A DNA stretch of 40,717 nucleotides, taken from Haplosporangium gracile (taxonomy: Eukaryota > Mortierellomycota > Mortierellomycetes > Mortierellales > Mortierellaceae). The notes below the pieces were generated by a model. It was given only the letters and a program-made list of their open reading frames with translations, ran no database searches and was not told the DNA's origin. Both the position numbers and the translations under genes were made by a program. The stretch lies in the NCBI GenBank assembly GCA_015499985.1, contig JAAAUF010000162.1:8624-49340 (forward strand), written 5' to 3'. Positions 21,080 to 31,500 of the stretch are shown in pieces (the stretch's first letter is position 1; each line of letters begins with the position of its first letter).

Positions 21080-21716
21080 GATGTCTTCCTGTTTTTTTTT
21101 TTGTTCAATTTTTTGCCGTATTGGTTGGGTGGTTGTTGAGTATCCATGAGTTGTTGATGGTGTAATTGGTTGGTGTTAGGTGGAACAGAGAAAACAAAGA
21201 GGAGTAGAAAAGGTACGGTTAGTTCAAGGTTCCAAGATTCTGATCAGTGCCACCAAAGTCCTGTTCGGTCAGGAATGACATCGGCAGTTGTCGTGTCCAT
21301 TGCTGGCGAATAGTTTCCGTCTGTTTCTTTGTTCTTAAATTCAAGTTGCCGAGTTTTGTTGTCGTTAGTGTATGTGGTATTGGACACATGCCTTTTGTGC
21401 GATTGAATGCTGATGGAGGTAGTCAAAGGATGCAATGCGGATCAGCAAAGAAGATATCCCGAAGCAAAATATGGAGTAAAACGTCACCGAAGATCCAATT
21501 CAGGGCAAATCTTAATTCTTTACTAGCCTTCTCCTCTTTGAATTTCATCCTCAACTTCGCCCATCTCTATTCGTCACACATTCGTCTTTCCTTTTCCTCT
21601 GCATTTCCTCCTCTGCATTCCTTCCTCTTCACGCACTCTTTCGCCATAAACGACAATAAACACACCTCTTACCTCCAACAACAACAGCTACCTACAGATT
21701 GCAAGCATCCTTTTGA
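21080..21716. promoter_or_regulatory. Divergent MRP10/DLT1 promoter region
   Basis: A 637-bp spacer between two divergent start codons. The DLT1 side shows a plus-strand CT-rich block (about 21560..21660) followed by an A/C-rich leader. The MRP10 side shows a T-rich plus-strand run at 21091..21112 and GA-rich bases at about 21185..21215. No coding region is supported; frames at 21244..21726 are incidental. Confidence 0.5.
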
Positions 21717-23853
21717 ATGCCGCTGACGCGATCCAGCTGCTTCTATGTGAGCTCGCTCTTCTTCCTTGTGGCCGTCACAGGTATCATAACCGCAACCACC
21801 ATCACTCCTTCTTTCCTCCCTTACTGCCATTGTGGATCAAATAAGCAACAACACCATGCCTTATCTCCCCTTGCTCACTATTTCTTTCTCATTCAAAATA
21901 CCGATTACTCAACTGTGTAGGGATATGCATATTTGCGTCCGCATATGATGTGATCTTTCAAATCTTCCATCATCCCGATACCGAAGAACCCAACTACAAG
22001 AACCTTGCCGTCTTTGGCGGTAGTTATGTTCTCTTGGTATGCCCTGCACTGCACTCACTTTCCGACGTGCGCCATTATTATTTTTTTATTTGTTAACCAG
22101 TCTTTACTAACATTGCTTATACTTCTTGTGGGAATAGGGCTTGTTGGCGACGATCTTTGGGTTCTCGCGGTATGTGACTGTGAAGATGGCGCGGCAGGAG
22201 ATCCCAAAGACATACATGCCCATCACTCGCGAGGATCTGCCCCAGGTAACTTCTCCTCTCTTTTTCATTCAGGATGAGATCGGAACAGAGTACTCTGTTT
22301 GGGACGAAGACCCATTTTAGGAAGTAATGGTTATCGATATGATAATATTAATGTGGAAACCATTTCCGTTCATGTTGTGTGAACATAGGCGGTATACGAG
22401 TTTGTGCAGTCAGAGCTGGACCGTGTGGCTCGACTGGCCAAAAAGGCAGCTCCACTGTTGGAAGAGAGTGGACAACCAGGATGGGGCAAGCCAGGTAAGC
22501 CCTATGCTTATAAATCCCTGAATGAATGTGTGGCATGGAATCATTGAACATGGGCGCCTCGCTAACATCAATGGTTCTTTTCTTCACTCTAGAGAGTTCA
22601 TTACAGGATACACATTTCAAGACCTTTATGGCCAGCACACCTCACTTTATCGGTAAGGAACGCCTTTGTTATATCCTTTACTTGTTAACCAAGTCACACC
22701 CAACTAATAATAATAATGTTCTAATTATTATTTTACAACCAAAATAGAGAGGGCGGCGGTAGCAAATTCACCAGACTTGGCAAGACCGCCCAATATGTCA
22801 ATCTCGGCCTACGTGCACATGCTGATTGACCAGAAACTCATCACGCGCGACATTGGACTGGAATACATTGCGGGATATGAACAGGCCCGCTTTGGGGGTA
22901 CACATAACGACAACTCCCTCGTCACCATGGCGCCCTTCCAACCACAGCAGTTGCAGCCTCAGCTTTCGCAAAGGCATCACCATTACCACCATCATCATAG
23001 ACACCATACTTCTTCGGGACGACATGTGAGACAGTCTTCGGGGTTGAATCCTCGTTACAGTCAACAGAGTCAGAGTCAGAGTCAGCATGCGAATCATGAC
23101 CCTTCGACGGCATCTACGATAGGTGGGGCATCACAACATCTTCGGATTATCGGGAGCAATGTTGGTGGTGGGCATGGTACTGGTACTGCCACTGGTGGAA
23201 GGGGAAATTTGGAGGAGGAGGATTACATCCGGTTCATGAAGGTGCTAAGTTGGATCCTCCAAGAACTCGGATGGGATCAGACAGCAGAGGAGGCGTATGA
23301 GGAAGAGTTCCGAGTGCAGGAACGACAACGGGAAGTCGAACAGCAACAACTTCATAAGGCACAGTATCAACAGGAGGAAGTTTACAGGCAACCGGATGAG
23401 AGGGAGTTGGCGATGTTGGAGCACACGACGGATTATTATCAGAGTGATGAAGGCGGGTCGACGATGATGTTGCAGCCAAGGGGGAAGCAGAGCCAGCTCA
23501 GTGGGGATAGCTATTTCATTGTTGGCAGTAGCCAGGGCCTCGAAACCGATCCTCAATTCCAACCTCATCCACATCAGCAGGGATCGGGACAGGGACAGGG
23601 ACTCCAGTCATATGCATATCCGAACGAAAGCGGCAGTCAGAACCGGCGGATGGGCAGCGCTAGTGTTGACCTCATTGGAAATACTAGTCATAGTACAGGA
23701 GTCCTAAACACAGGAGGAAGTGGATCTGGAACGTTTCCGTCGGCGGGTCCACGGAAACTGTCGAGGAGTGGCAACATGAGCACGCGGAGTCTTTTAACCA
23801 TGCGGACCATGCGGACCGCAAGTAGTATCAAGTCATGGGAGCAGCGGCCGTAA
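21717..23853 (+). CDS. DLT1-like membrane protein (defect at low temperature)
   Basis: Six exons (21717..21780, 21921..22036, 22138..22245, 22389..22494, 22593..22652, 22748..23853) give 519 aa. Residues about 8-31 and 50-66 are two hydrophobic, presumably membrane-spanning segments joined by a short loop (HHPDTEEPNYKN). The cytosolic part begins with ARQEIPKTYMPITREDLPQ, then VYEFVQSELDRVARLAKKA. Further on comes MSISAYVHMLIDQKLI and GLEYIAGYEQARFG, and after a His/Gln/Ser-rich insertion EDYIRFMKVLSWILQELGW. These blocks follow the order of fungal DLT1 proteins, named for cold sensitivity of the yeast mutant; the biochemical function is unknown. The C-terminal ~230 residues are Gln/Ser/Gly-rich. 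Intron 3, if retained, would stop at TAG 22318..22320. Confidence 0.8.
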
Positions 23854-24386
23854 TATATCACTTTTTTTTTGTGTGTACTCATTTGACAAGGGGGAATGAA
23901 GTGTTTTGTTTAGAAGTCGATGGATCCGCCTAATGTGTGCCTGAATGCGTCAAGTGTTTACGTTTATTTCTTATTCTCAATTTATAGCGAGGTAACATGG
24001 TAGTTAGTTGTTGCAATGTATACTCTCTAATGTACACCCATCCCATAGGTTTGAGTAACGTTGTAATTCGATTATTTAATGACAACAATAACACCATGAA
24101 AAAACGAGGGTGGTGCATGGTTTTTTACAGTATGTCCTACTAAACACGAGTTAAGCAATTAACAAAAAATTTGAGATGAGAGTAGACTTTGAACAAATGT
24201 ATGAGTAATTGATACGTGTGTGTTGATATAGTGCTAGTCAGTGAAATAAGAAGTATTGAAGAACATCTGCCACCGCTTTTCACTTTTTCCGCCTGCCGGT
24301 TCCTCAGTAGTAGGGGGCAGTTAGGTAACGGGGTGTTAAGTCCGCGGTCCATAGCAAAGAAGTACTCAAAAGAATAGTGTATGTCC

Positions 24387-24420
<34 letters not shown>

Positions 24421-25250
24421 CGGTGTGTTAAACTAAAGTAAAATAAAAATGGTATGGTGTGTTTGTGAATGGGCAATAGGAAATGGGATGGGGAACAATG
24501 TTCATATGTCAATTTCGATTCTCTCTCTCCATCGGGCAATATTTTTTTTTATTTATTTATTTCTTGGGTGTCACATTTTGCCACATGGCAAAAATAATAA
24601 AAGCAGAGTGCTCAGAATCTGACTTACCTTGGACGTGGACTTGGACTTCAACTTGATAGGGCTTGGTGGGGCTATCGTGTTATCGAGATGCACGTTTGTG
24701 TCTCTCCACCCCCCCCCTGTCAAGCCGTTGAATTATCAATCGGTGACATTTACACGCATGGAATGAATGTCTTTGTTTGTTTGTTTGTTTTTTCAAATTG
24801 AATTGAATCGGGCCATGGAAACAAGTGCAAATCGGCTTCTTCACTTCAAAGTGATCATTTGTTTTGTTTGCAAAAAGGTTATTGTTTTCATGTCTTCATT
24901 AAAAAGAGTTCATAAACTTGTCATGATATTGGCATTAAGGTTGAGCGAAAGAAAAAAAAAAAGGTTTCTGTTATTACAAGGCGGCTGAGACTGAAGAAAT
25001 AAAAAAAATGGGGAAAAAAGGAAAGAGAAAAAGAAACTACAAGAATAAAAGTACATGCGATAGGGACGGGATGGGCTAGAATATCAAAAGTGTTTGAATG
25101 GATGAGAGTATACAAGTTGAGAGGGAGAGAGGGGGAGGGATTGTTGGGTAAAGAAGAAAAAGAAGTTGTTTGGTTGGTTCCCGATTAAATAAAACTCGAG
25201 AGCACCCACAACGTGGCTAATTGCTTTTCTTCTTGTTTTGGTCTTGGGAT
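23854..25250. other. Convergent intergenic region, DLT1 and cyclin 3' ends
   Basis: This lies between the 3' ends of DLT1 (plus) and the cyclin gene (minus). It holds a pure (GT)n microsatellite (24389..24419), T-rich runs, a (TTTG)n run at about 24770..24792 and GA/A-rich runs from 24945 onward. No gene is visible. Several small open frames at 24140..24388 and 24767..24988 have no recognisable content. Confidence 0.6.
24389..24419. repeat. (GT)n microsatellite
   Basis: About fifteen uninterrupted GT units in the DLT1/cyclin convergent intergenic region. Confidence 0.95.
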
Positions 25251-28200
25251 TTAGCACATAGCACGGCTTGTGGCACTAGTGGTAGTAGCCCAGGCACCAT
25301 GACGGCCCGCGGAGGCAGAAGAAGAAGTCGCCGTCTGACGATGACTGTATCCTTGGCAATGAGGGTGGACCGAGGATGAGGAAGAGCCGGACTGGTAGTG
25401 CGTGTATCCGGAGGTGGCGGTGACCGAGGAAGGAGGCATGGAGTGACGACCATAGACGGGCCACGACTTCTGGGCAGCGCCACCGCTGACCATCTGCTCA
25501 GGAGAGCAAGATGCCGAAGCCGAAGCCGAGACCGAGGTCATCTCCTCATCCGAGGATGAAGACGAGCGCTGGTAGGCGCCGTCGGAACCACTGTCGGGCG
25601 ATGGGTAATGGCTCTGATGGTGGTGAGGGTGCTGCTGATGAGTACCATAGTGATGCTGTTGGTACTGCTGGTAGTAGTGATCCTGATGACCGCGGAAGGG
25701 ACCTCCAACCTTGTTGGCATACCCATGCAAAGTCTCGCCTTCCTCCAGACAAGGCTGGTTAGGCAACGAAGGTCTCCTCCTGAACACATCCTGGGCCTGC
25801 TGCTGTACGATTTGAGGCATCTGGAACTGTGTTCGGCTACCACGGCTACCAATGGATCCACGCTTGTTGGAGCTGACCTGGTTCAAAGGTGTGGTCTGGT
25901 AACTGCCACTGCTACGGGGAGAAGGCGTCGTAGGCGTGACCATCGCCGAAGACGCGATGGTTGCAGTTGTTGCCTTGGCGGTCGTGACAACAGAGAGGGG
26001 GGTCGAGGCATAACGGCTGCTGGACCTTTCAGTTGCAGTAGCGGTGGTAGAACTGGGCGCAGACACGGTCGATTGCTGTTGTTGCTGGTGAAGGAAGCCT
26101 TGAAGGCTGGAAGCCAAATCAGCCTCGGTGATACGAAGGTCAAAGTCCTAAAAAAGAATACGAAGCAATACCAAAACAAGGCGTCATTGTGCGTTAGTAT
26201 AAGAATCTTTATGGCAATTGAGAGCAAAAGGAGCAAGAAATGAGAAGGGCAGGGCACAACGTGGTTGAGATGGGTGGCAAAAGGGACCCAGTCATACCCC
26301 GAAGCACAAACCCAACAAAAAAAAATAATAAATCAACAAAGCTGCGGAGAGGGGCTGAAAAAAGACATGTAGAGGGCAAAGCCAAAAGTAGAGGGAGGGG
26401 AATGTAGGGCTGGAACAGGAAGGGAAAACATGGCACACAAACAAAGAGAAGAGAAAGAGAACATACCAAGAGGGCAAGGAGCTGCTTCTCCATGAGGTTG
26501 ACCTCGCCGACAGAAAAGACGGTTGAGTGGGCAGACCAGTGCTTGTTCTTGGGCGACTGGTCGTTGAGGTACTTTGCGGCGACGATCAAGCTGGCCAAGA
26601 AGACGCGATGGCAGGTGCAGTGCATTCCTATTAGAGTGAGACAGTGCGGAGAAATAGGTGTAATAATGTTAGATACATGAGTGATAAATGATTAGAGCCA
26701 TCGGATATCGATGAGTGAGAGAGGGAAACGTGAAGAGAGTCTAGGAGGGATGGTGAGCGGTATGAACAATCGCGTAATGATGAAGAAAAACGTTGTTGTA
26801 GGACGGCCATGAGTAGATATAGAAGGGAGTGTGTGAATTAGAGTGAGCAGGTGTCCCGCGTGGTTGATGTGTGTTTGTATACTTCAGTTGCATGCGAAAC
26901 ACACATGCCAGCAGGGTCGATCGTTGGTTGGTACAAGGGAAAAGGGAAGTTGTCGATAGTTCGGTAGAGAAGTAGCCCAGAGGGGTGAAGATGGATGATT
27001 CCATAGGGGTGGGTATGTGGTCATGGCAAATTCAAGGGGGGGAACAAGGTTGTGCCTGAAAGAATGGAGCACAAGAGAACGGGACTCAACAAAAAGAAAA
27101 ATATGTAAACGGGAAACCATAAAGTAAAATGCTCAATTCAATTGAGTTGGAAAAGAGGGCATCATGATGACATGCACACATCCGCTAGAAAACAAGCCGG
27201 TTTCCGCGTAGGTTGTTCGGGAAGGAAAGAACATAGGGAGGGGATGCATGGTTCTGGCACAGCCTTGCCCAAAGCCCGTCAATTGTCCCAAAGGGGCACT
27301 ATACTGGTAAACAGACATAGAATGCAGTTGATGAAAAGAAAGGGGGGCAAACAAGTAGGAAGGAAAGGGAGGGTTGGACCATGGGTTGGATGGTCTTCGA
27401 ATGAGCATCCATCCCATCCAAAAAAAAAAAAAAAAAAAAAAAAGAGGGGAAACAAGGGGTAAGGGTTATCTGGGCGGCGAGTGAAAAAAAAAAGTTGTGT
27501 TTTTTTTGCTTTGGACACATGAGGGGGCAGGATGGAGACAACAAAGAGATGGCCCGAGTGAAGGCAAGGGGGCAAGACAAGATGCAAAAGAAAAAAAAAT
27601 ACAAGAGAGGTAGGGGCAAAATAGGGTCGGTGCATTGGTACCAAAAAAAAACAATTCAAAAAGAAACGTAACCAATCTATCCATATATGTCTGCGTCGCC
27701 GTAAAAGCGCACAAACAAGATTGAGGGTTGGGAAAACCAAAAATGAAAAAAAACTAAAGTGGTGAACTGAACAAACCATAGACCATGGTTGCATGGATTA
27801 TAAGGGGGAAAAGTCAAGAAAAATTACCTTTTGCTGCGACGGGGAGTTTGTGCTTGAGGCGTTCGAGATAGACGAGAGTGGGGAGGAGGGTAGAGGCCTG
27901 GACATTGGAGTTGAGGACGAGTATCCGAATAAAGTCGTTCAATGGCGGCACTGCTACTACTGACCCCGTTGTCGTTGTCGACTCATTACTGCTGCTACTT
28001 GATGATGATGATGATGAACTGTGGTGGGCGGGTGTGCTGGGTGGGGAGGGGAGGGTGTTGGCATAGGCATCGACGGGGGAGGGTGGTGGGCTGCACTCGA
28101 TCACCGTGCTGGCGTAGTTGGCAATGTGATCTACAATTACATATGGATATACAAAAGGGCGAAATGGGCGATGTTTAGGATCATTGGCTTTGCGCTGCTT

Positions 28201-28449
28201 TGCTTTGTTGTTTTGATTGCTTGTTTTTATCGACTCTTTGCTTGGTGTACGACCATGAAAAATAGAAACGAGACACGCAACTACACTCTGTTTGTTGTTG
28301 TTGCTGCTTGTTCGCAGGTATGATGGAAAGAAGGAAAGGAAGGGAAGGGAAGAGAAAAACATACCGATCATTTGTGGGGTGACTGGACTACGAAACAGCC
28401 TTTCGAGGGCACGATTCGAGTATGCTTTTGGTTCAGCAAGAGAAGGCAT
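25251..28449 (-). CDS. PHO85-type cyclin (PCL1/2 family)
   Basis: Four exons (28365..28449, 27828..28130, 26467..26627, 25251..26147) give 481 aa. The cyclin box begins with ALERLFRSPVTPQMIDHIANYAS and continues through LNDFIRILVLNSNVQASTLL, LVYLERLKHKLP, then CHRVFLASLIVAAKYLNDQS, PKNKHWSAHS, GEVNLMEKQLLALLDFDLRI. These are the hallmark strings of PCL cyclins, which activate Pho85/CDK5-type kinases in morphogenesis, cell-cycle and nutrient signalling. A Ser/Pro insertion (SPPSTPAHHSSS...) splits the box after helix 1. Residues ~200-481 are a long Ser/Thr/Gln/His-rich tail with many S/T-P sites. Intron 2 is 1.2 kb and contains a 23-base A run; it is by far the longest coding intron here, yet phases match and the joined protein is continuous with the family. 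The ATG at 28449 is in AGCAATGC, a weaker context. More than 12 kb of gene-free DNA lies upstream. Confidence 0.88.
27420..27443. repeat. Poly-A run in cyclin intron 2
   Basis: A run of about 23 adenines on the plus strand (poly-T in the gene's sense) inside the 1.2-kb cyclin intron. In the transcript orientation it is a poly-U tract about 385 bases after the donor. It could also mark an old retroposition tail, but I see no element attached to it. Confidence 0.85.
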
Positions 28450-31400
28450 TGCTGTATGTATGTGTTAGTAGGGGAAGGGGAAGGGGAAGGGGAAGGGGAA
28501 GGAGAGAGGAGGGAGAGGCGGAAGAGAAGAGAATGGTTGATAGAATGGAGCGGATGGATGTGTTGTTGTGGAAAGAGAGAGAAAGAGTGGTGGTGTTGAA
28601 AAAGAGGAAAGGAAGCAAAGGTGGAGTTGAGGCCAAGTGAAGAGGAAGAAGAGGGTCTGTGTGACTGTGTGAGGTGAGGATGACGATGTGTTGGTTGGGA
28701 GGAGTGGTCAATGATATCGAGAAAAGTAGTGCGTCGAAAGCAATTGAGTAAAGACAACGAGAGAGATGAGAGAAGAGAAAAGAGCGAGAGATAGAGAGAG
28801 AGAGAAAGAGTAGATATACAAGTTGAAAAATGAAGAAGAAAAAGAAAACAAGAAGAAGTAAAGGAGAGAAGAATCGAATTGGGGGAGACGAGAAGAGTCG
28901 CTTTCTTTTATACGATGGGCAAAGTTGTCTCCAAGGCACTGGACGCGAAAATAAAAGAAAAACAAGAAGAAAACGAATATCCGTCGACCGACCGCAGACG
29001 TTGGGCGTGGTTGAAAAAGAATAGAGTAAGAGAGGTGTTCAATTGAAGGGTCGATTCAATCGTATAGAGTAATGAAATATATGGTTGTAACAAACAAACA
29101 ATTGAACAAGAAGAAAAAAAAGCGCCGAAAAGGAATAATAACCAACAAAAAACGAATGGATCCAAATGGAGAGAGAGGAAGGGGTGTGTGAGAGAGAACG
29201 AGAGAAAAAAGGTAAGGAGCGGAGGAGAATAAAAATAAATTATTGTAATTCAATTCAATTCAATTGAGAGAGAGCGAAAGAGAGAAAATAAGGGGGGTTG
29301 AGGGTTGGAGGAAAAGGATTTCATGATTGAATACAGGACTCAATACAATCGAAACCAGAACAAGAGCACTTTCTCTTGCTGCTGCTGGATGTGGGATGAA
29401 GTGAAGGCTGGGAGGAGAAGGGGATGGGATGTAGAACCAATTCTACAATTCTAGCAAAAAGAAAAAAAAAGAAAAAAAAAAGTGAAAAAAAGTAGAAGGG
29501 CGGTCAACCTAGAAGAGGAAGGAAAAGAGAAAAGTGGTCGAGCCAGGACCATCTCCATAATTGATCATACATAACAGCAGTCTGTAACAATAGCATTAAA
29601 GAAACAGCAGGACAAAGCCAAGACAAAGACATGCGGCCAAGTCCTCTGTTTTGTTGCTCCTCATTATTATTCTTTGAACATGGAGCGGAATGGACCGTGC
29701 CTTCTTCTCTCTTCTCACTACAATGCAATTGTCCTTCCCCTTTGCGCTTGACCTGCGTCTTTGTTGACAGGGCACCCTCTTTGTGTATTTTATTGTTCTA
29801 GGAGAACAGCTAATTGTTCGCCACTTGCAATGGCACAACAAGAAAAAAAATGGCTTAGCAGTGGCAAGATGGTAACTCCAGCCTTCATAAGAACTGTTCC
29901 TCTTCTTCAACAAAACCATCTACACATCCAACACAGAACTTCTCTTGCTTTATTGAAATAGATCAGAGAGGAAAGCTGAAGACATCGACCATCTGGTATC
30001 CCACTCCCGGGTTCCCTCTCGCAAGGCAACAACAATTATTATCAGCTTTAACGTCATTAGAATAATCTCTTTATCAAAAGGGCATCTCTCAAGTTCAAGG
30101 ATCTGTCTCAAACAAGCCCTAACACTCTTCCGCTCACCTCATCCTTAACCCCTACCCACCACACTATCCCCACCACACTATTCACCCACCTCCATTCACG
30201 TTTGACCCGACGCGACCCCGTTTGATAGATAGCCTAAAAACGTAGTCAATCCAGAACGTCTCATGAACGTGCTATAGAACCATGAGCCACTCCGGCAACA
30301 ATAACGAACCGACTAGGGTACTAAGAAAACAATACCCATTTTCTCTCTCCTTCATCATTATCTTTCTATCTTTTTATTCTTCCCCACTTTATTTTCTCTT
30401 CCTTTCTGACGCAGCAACACACACCCGGATAAAACAGACCCATAAAACGCCTCAATGCCCTCATATGGGATTAAAAACATGACAGATGTAATGTAGATGA
30501 CAATTCCTGGAGCAACTATAATATCCGAGCTGCCTACGAACTGTGCGCGTACATCACTCCGCATTACGCATTTGCCTCGCTCTCATTCCTCTTATACTCA
30601 CATTTCGCCACTTGGCGGAGGCGGCGGAGAAAACGGAGGAAGGACACAAAGTTGAGGGATAATAAGAAACCCGGAAGGGAATCATTTTCTGCTTATTTTT
30701 TTTTTTTTGGCTGACTATGTTGGCGCAAAAAAAATATCCAAGGAGACAGGAAATAAGAGAAGCAAGGGCAAGAAGAAAGGCGCATCGGAAGCATAGACGA
30801 AATCTTTTTTTTTTTTTTATGCACGCAGAAAAACAAAACGACAACAAAGCAACAACTTTTCTTGCTGAGCTCCCCTGCGATGCTTTGAGAAGAGGTGAAC
30901 GATGACGAAGACACGCTTTTGCAATTCTGCATGTGTGATTATGCTACTTGCCTGTCTGCCTACTTGCTTGCTAGATTGCACGCTGCTGCTGCCAGATCGG
31001 ATGCTCATAGCTTACTCAACCATTGCAAGATGCCCGTATTTCATTTCTAAGTTGCTTTGCATATCTGACATCTAGATCTAGCTTGCATTACACTCACTTT
31101 CATACGTGTCTTTCTAGCTCCTTTTCAACTGACCTATCAACCTTTTCTTTTTGCGGCTTGTTTCGTAGCATAATGACACTAACGCCCTCGGTAGATGACA
31201 TTTGTCAGTTGAAAAGGGCATTAGTTACAACAATGCTGATTCAGGGAGTCACCTATTTTACGAATTATCGTTCGAGACAGCTAGTCATCGTTAAGGTACT
31301 GAGACCAGCAAAAGGATGAAGTCAGAACTGTGCAATAGTTAACCGCATCTCCATTAATGACCCTTTTTGTAGGATATCGTCCTTTCTCCTTTTTCACTCT

Positions 31401-31500
31401 GTCTCTCGCTCGCTAATCACTCCAATGGAGGGTGTTGCGTTAGGAACCAAACGAAAGGTTTTGCGTTTGTCCTTTTGTCTGTTCTTTTTTTCGATATATT
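28450..31500. other. Upstream region of cyclin gene, no gene seen
   Basis: The first 450 bases are GA-rich on the plus strand (CT-rich for the cyclin gene) and include a (GGGGAA)n repeat at 28468..28502. The rest mixes A-rich and CT-rich stretches. A plus-strand ATG at 30282 has a good context (ACCATGAGCC) and a GTACTA donor after 36 bases, but I could not find an in-phase second exon. A short frame at 31175..31319 is also unconvincing. I do not call a gene. Confidence 0.5.
28468..28502. repeat. (GGGGAA)n hexanucleotide repeat
   Basis: Five to six GGGGAA units lie just upstream of the cyclin start codon. They are CCCCTT in the gene's own sense. Confidence 0.9.

Noticed and set aside
30358..30564. 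Minus-strand 68-aa frame with a hydrophobic stretch
   Set aside because: No upstream CT block, no supporting exon and no family resemblance.
30282..30720. Candidate gene starting MSHSGNNNEPTR with a downstream hydrophobic exon
   Set aside because: None of the available acceptors joins the two parts in phase, and the second part ends in Arg/Lys and poly-Phe runs.
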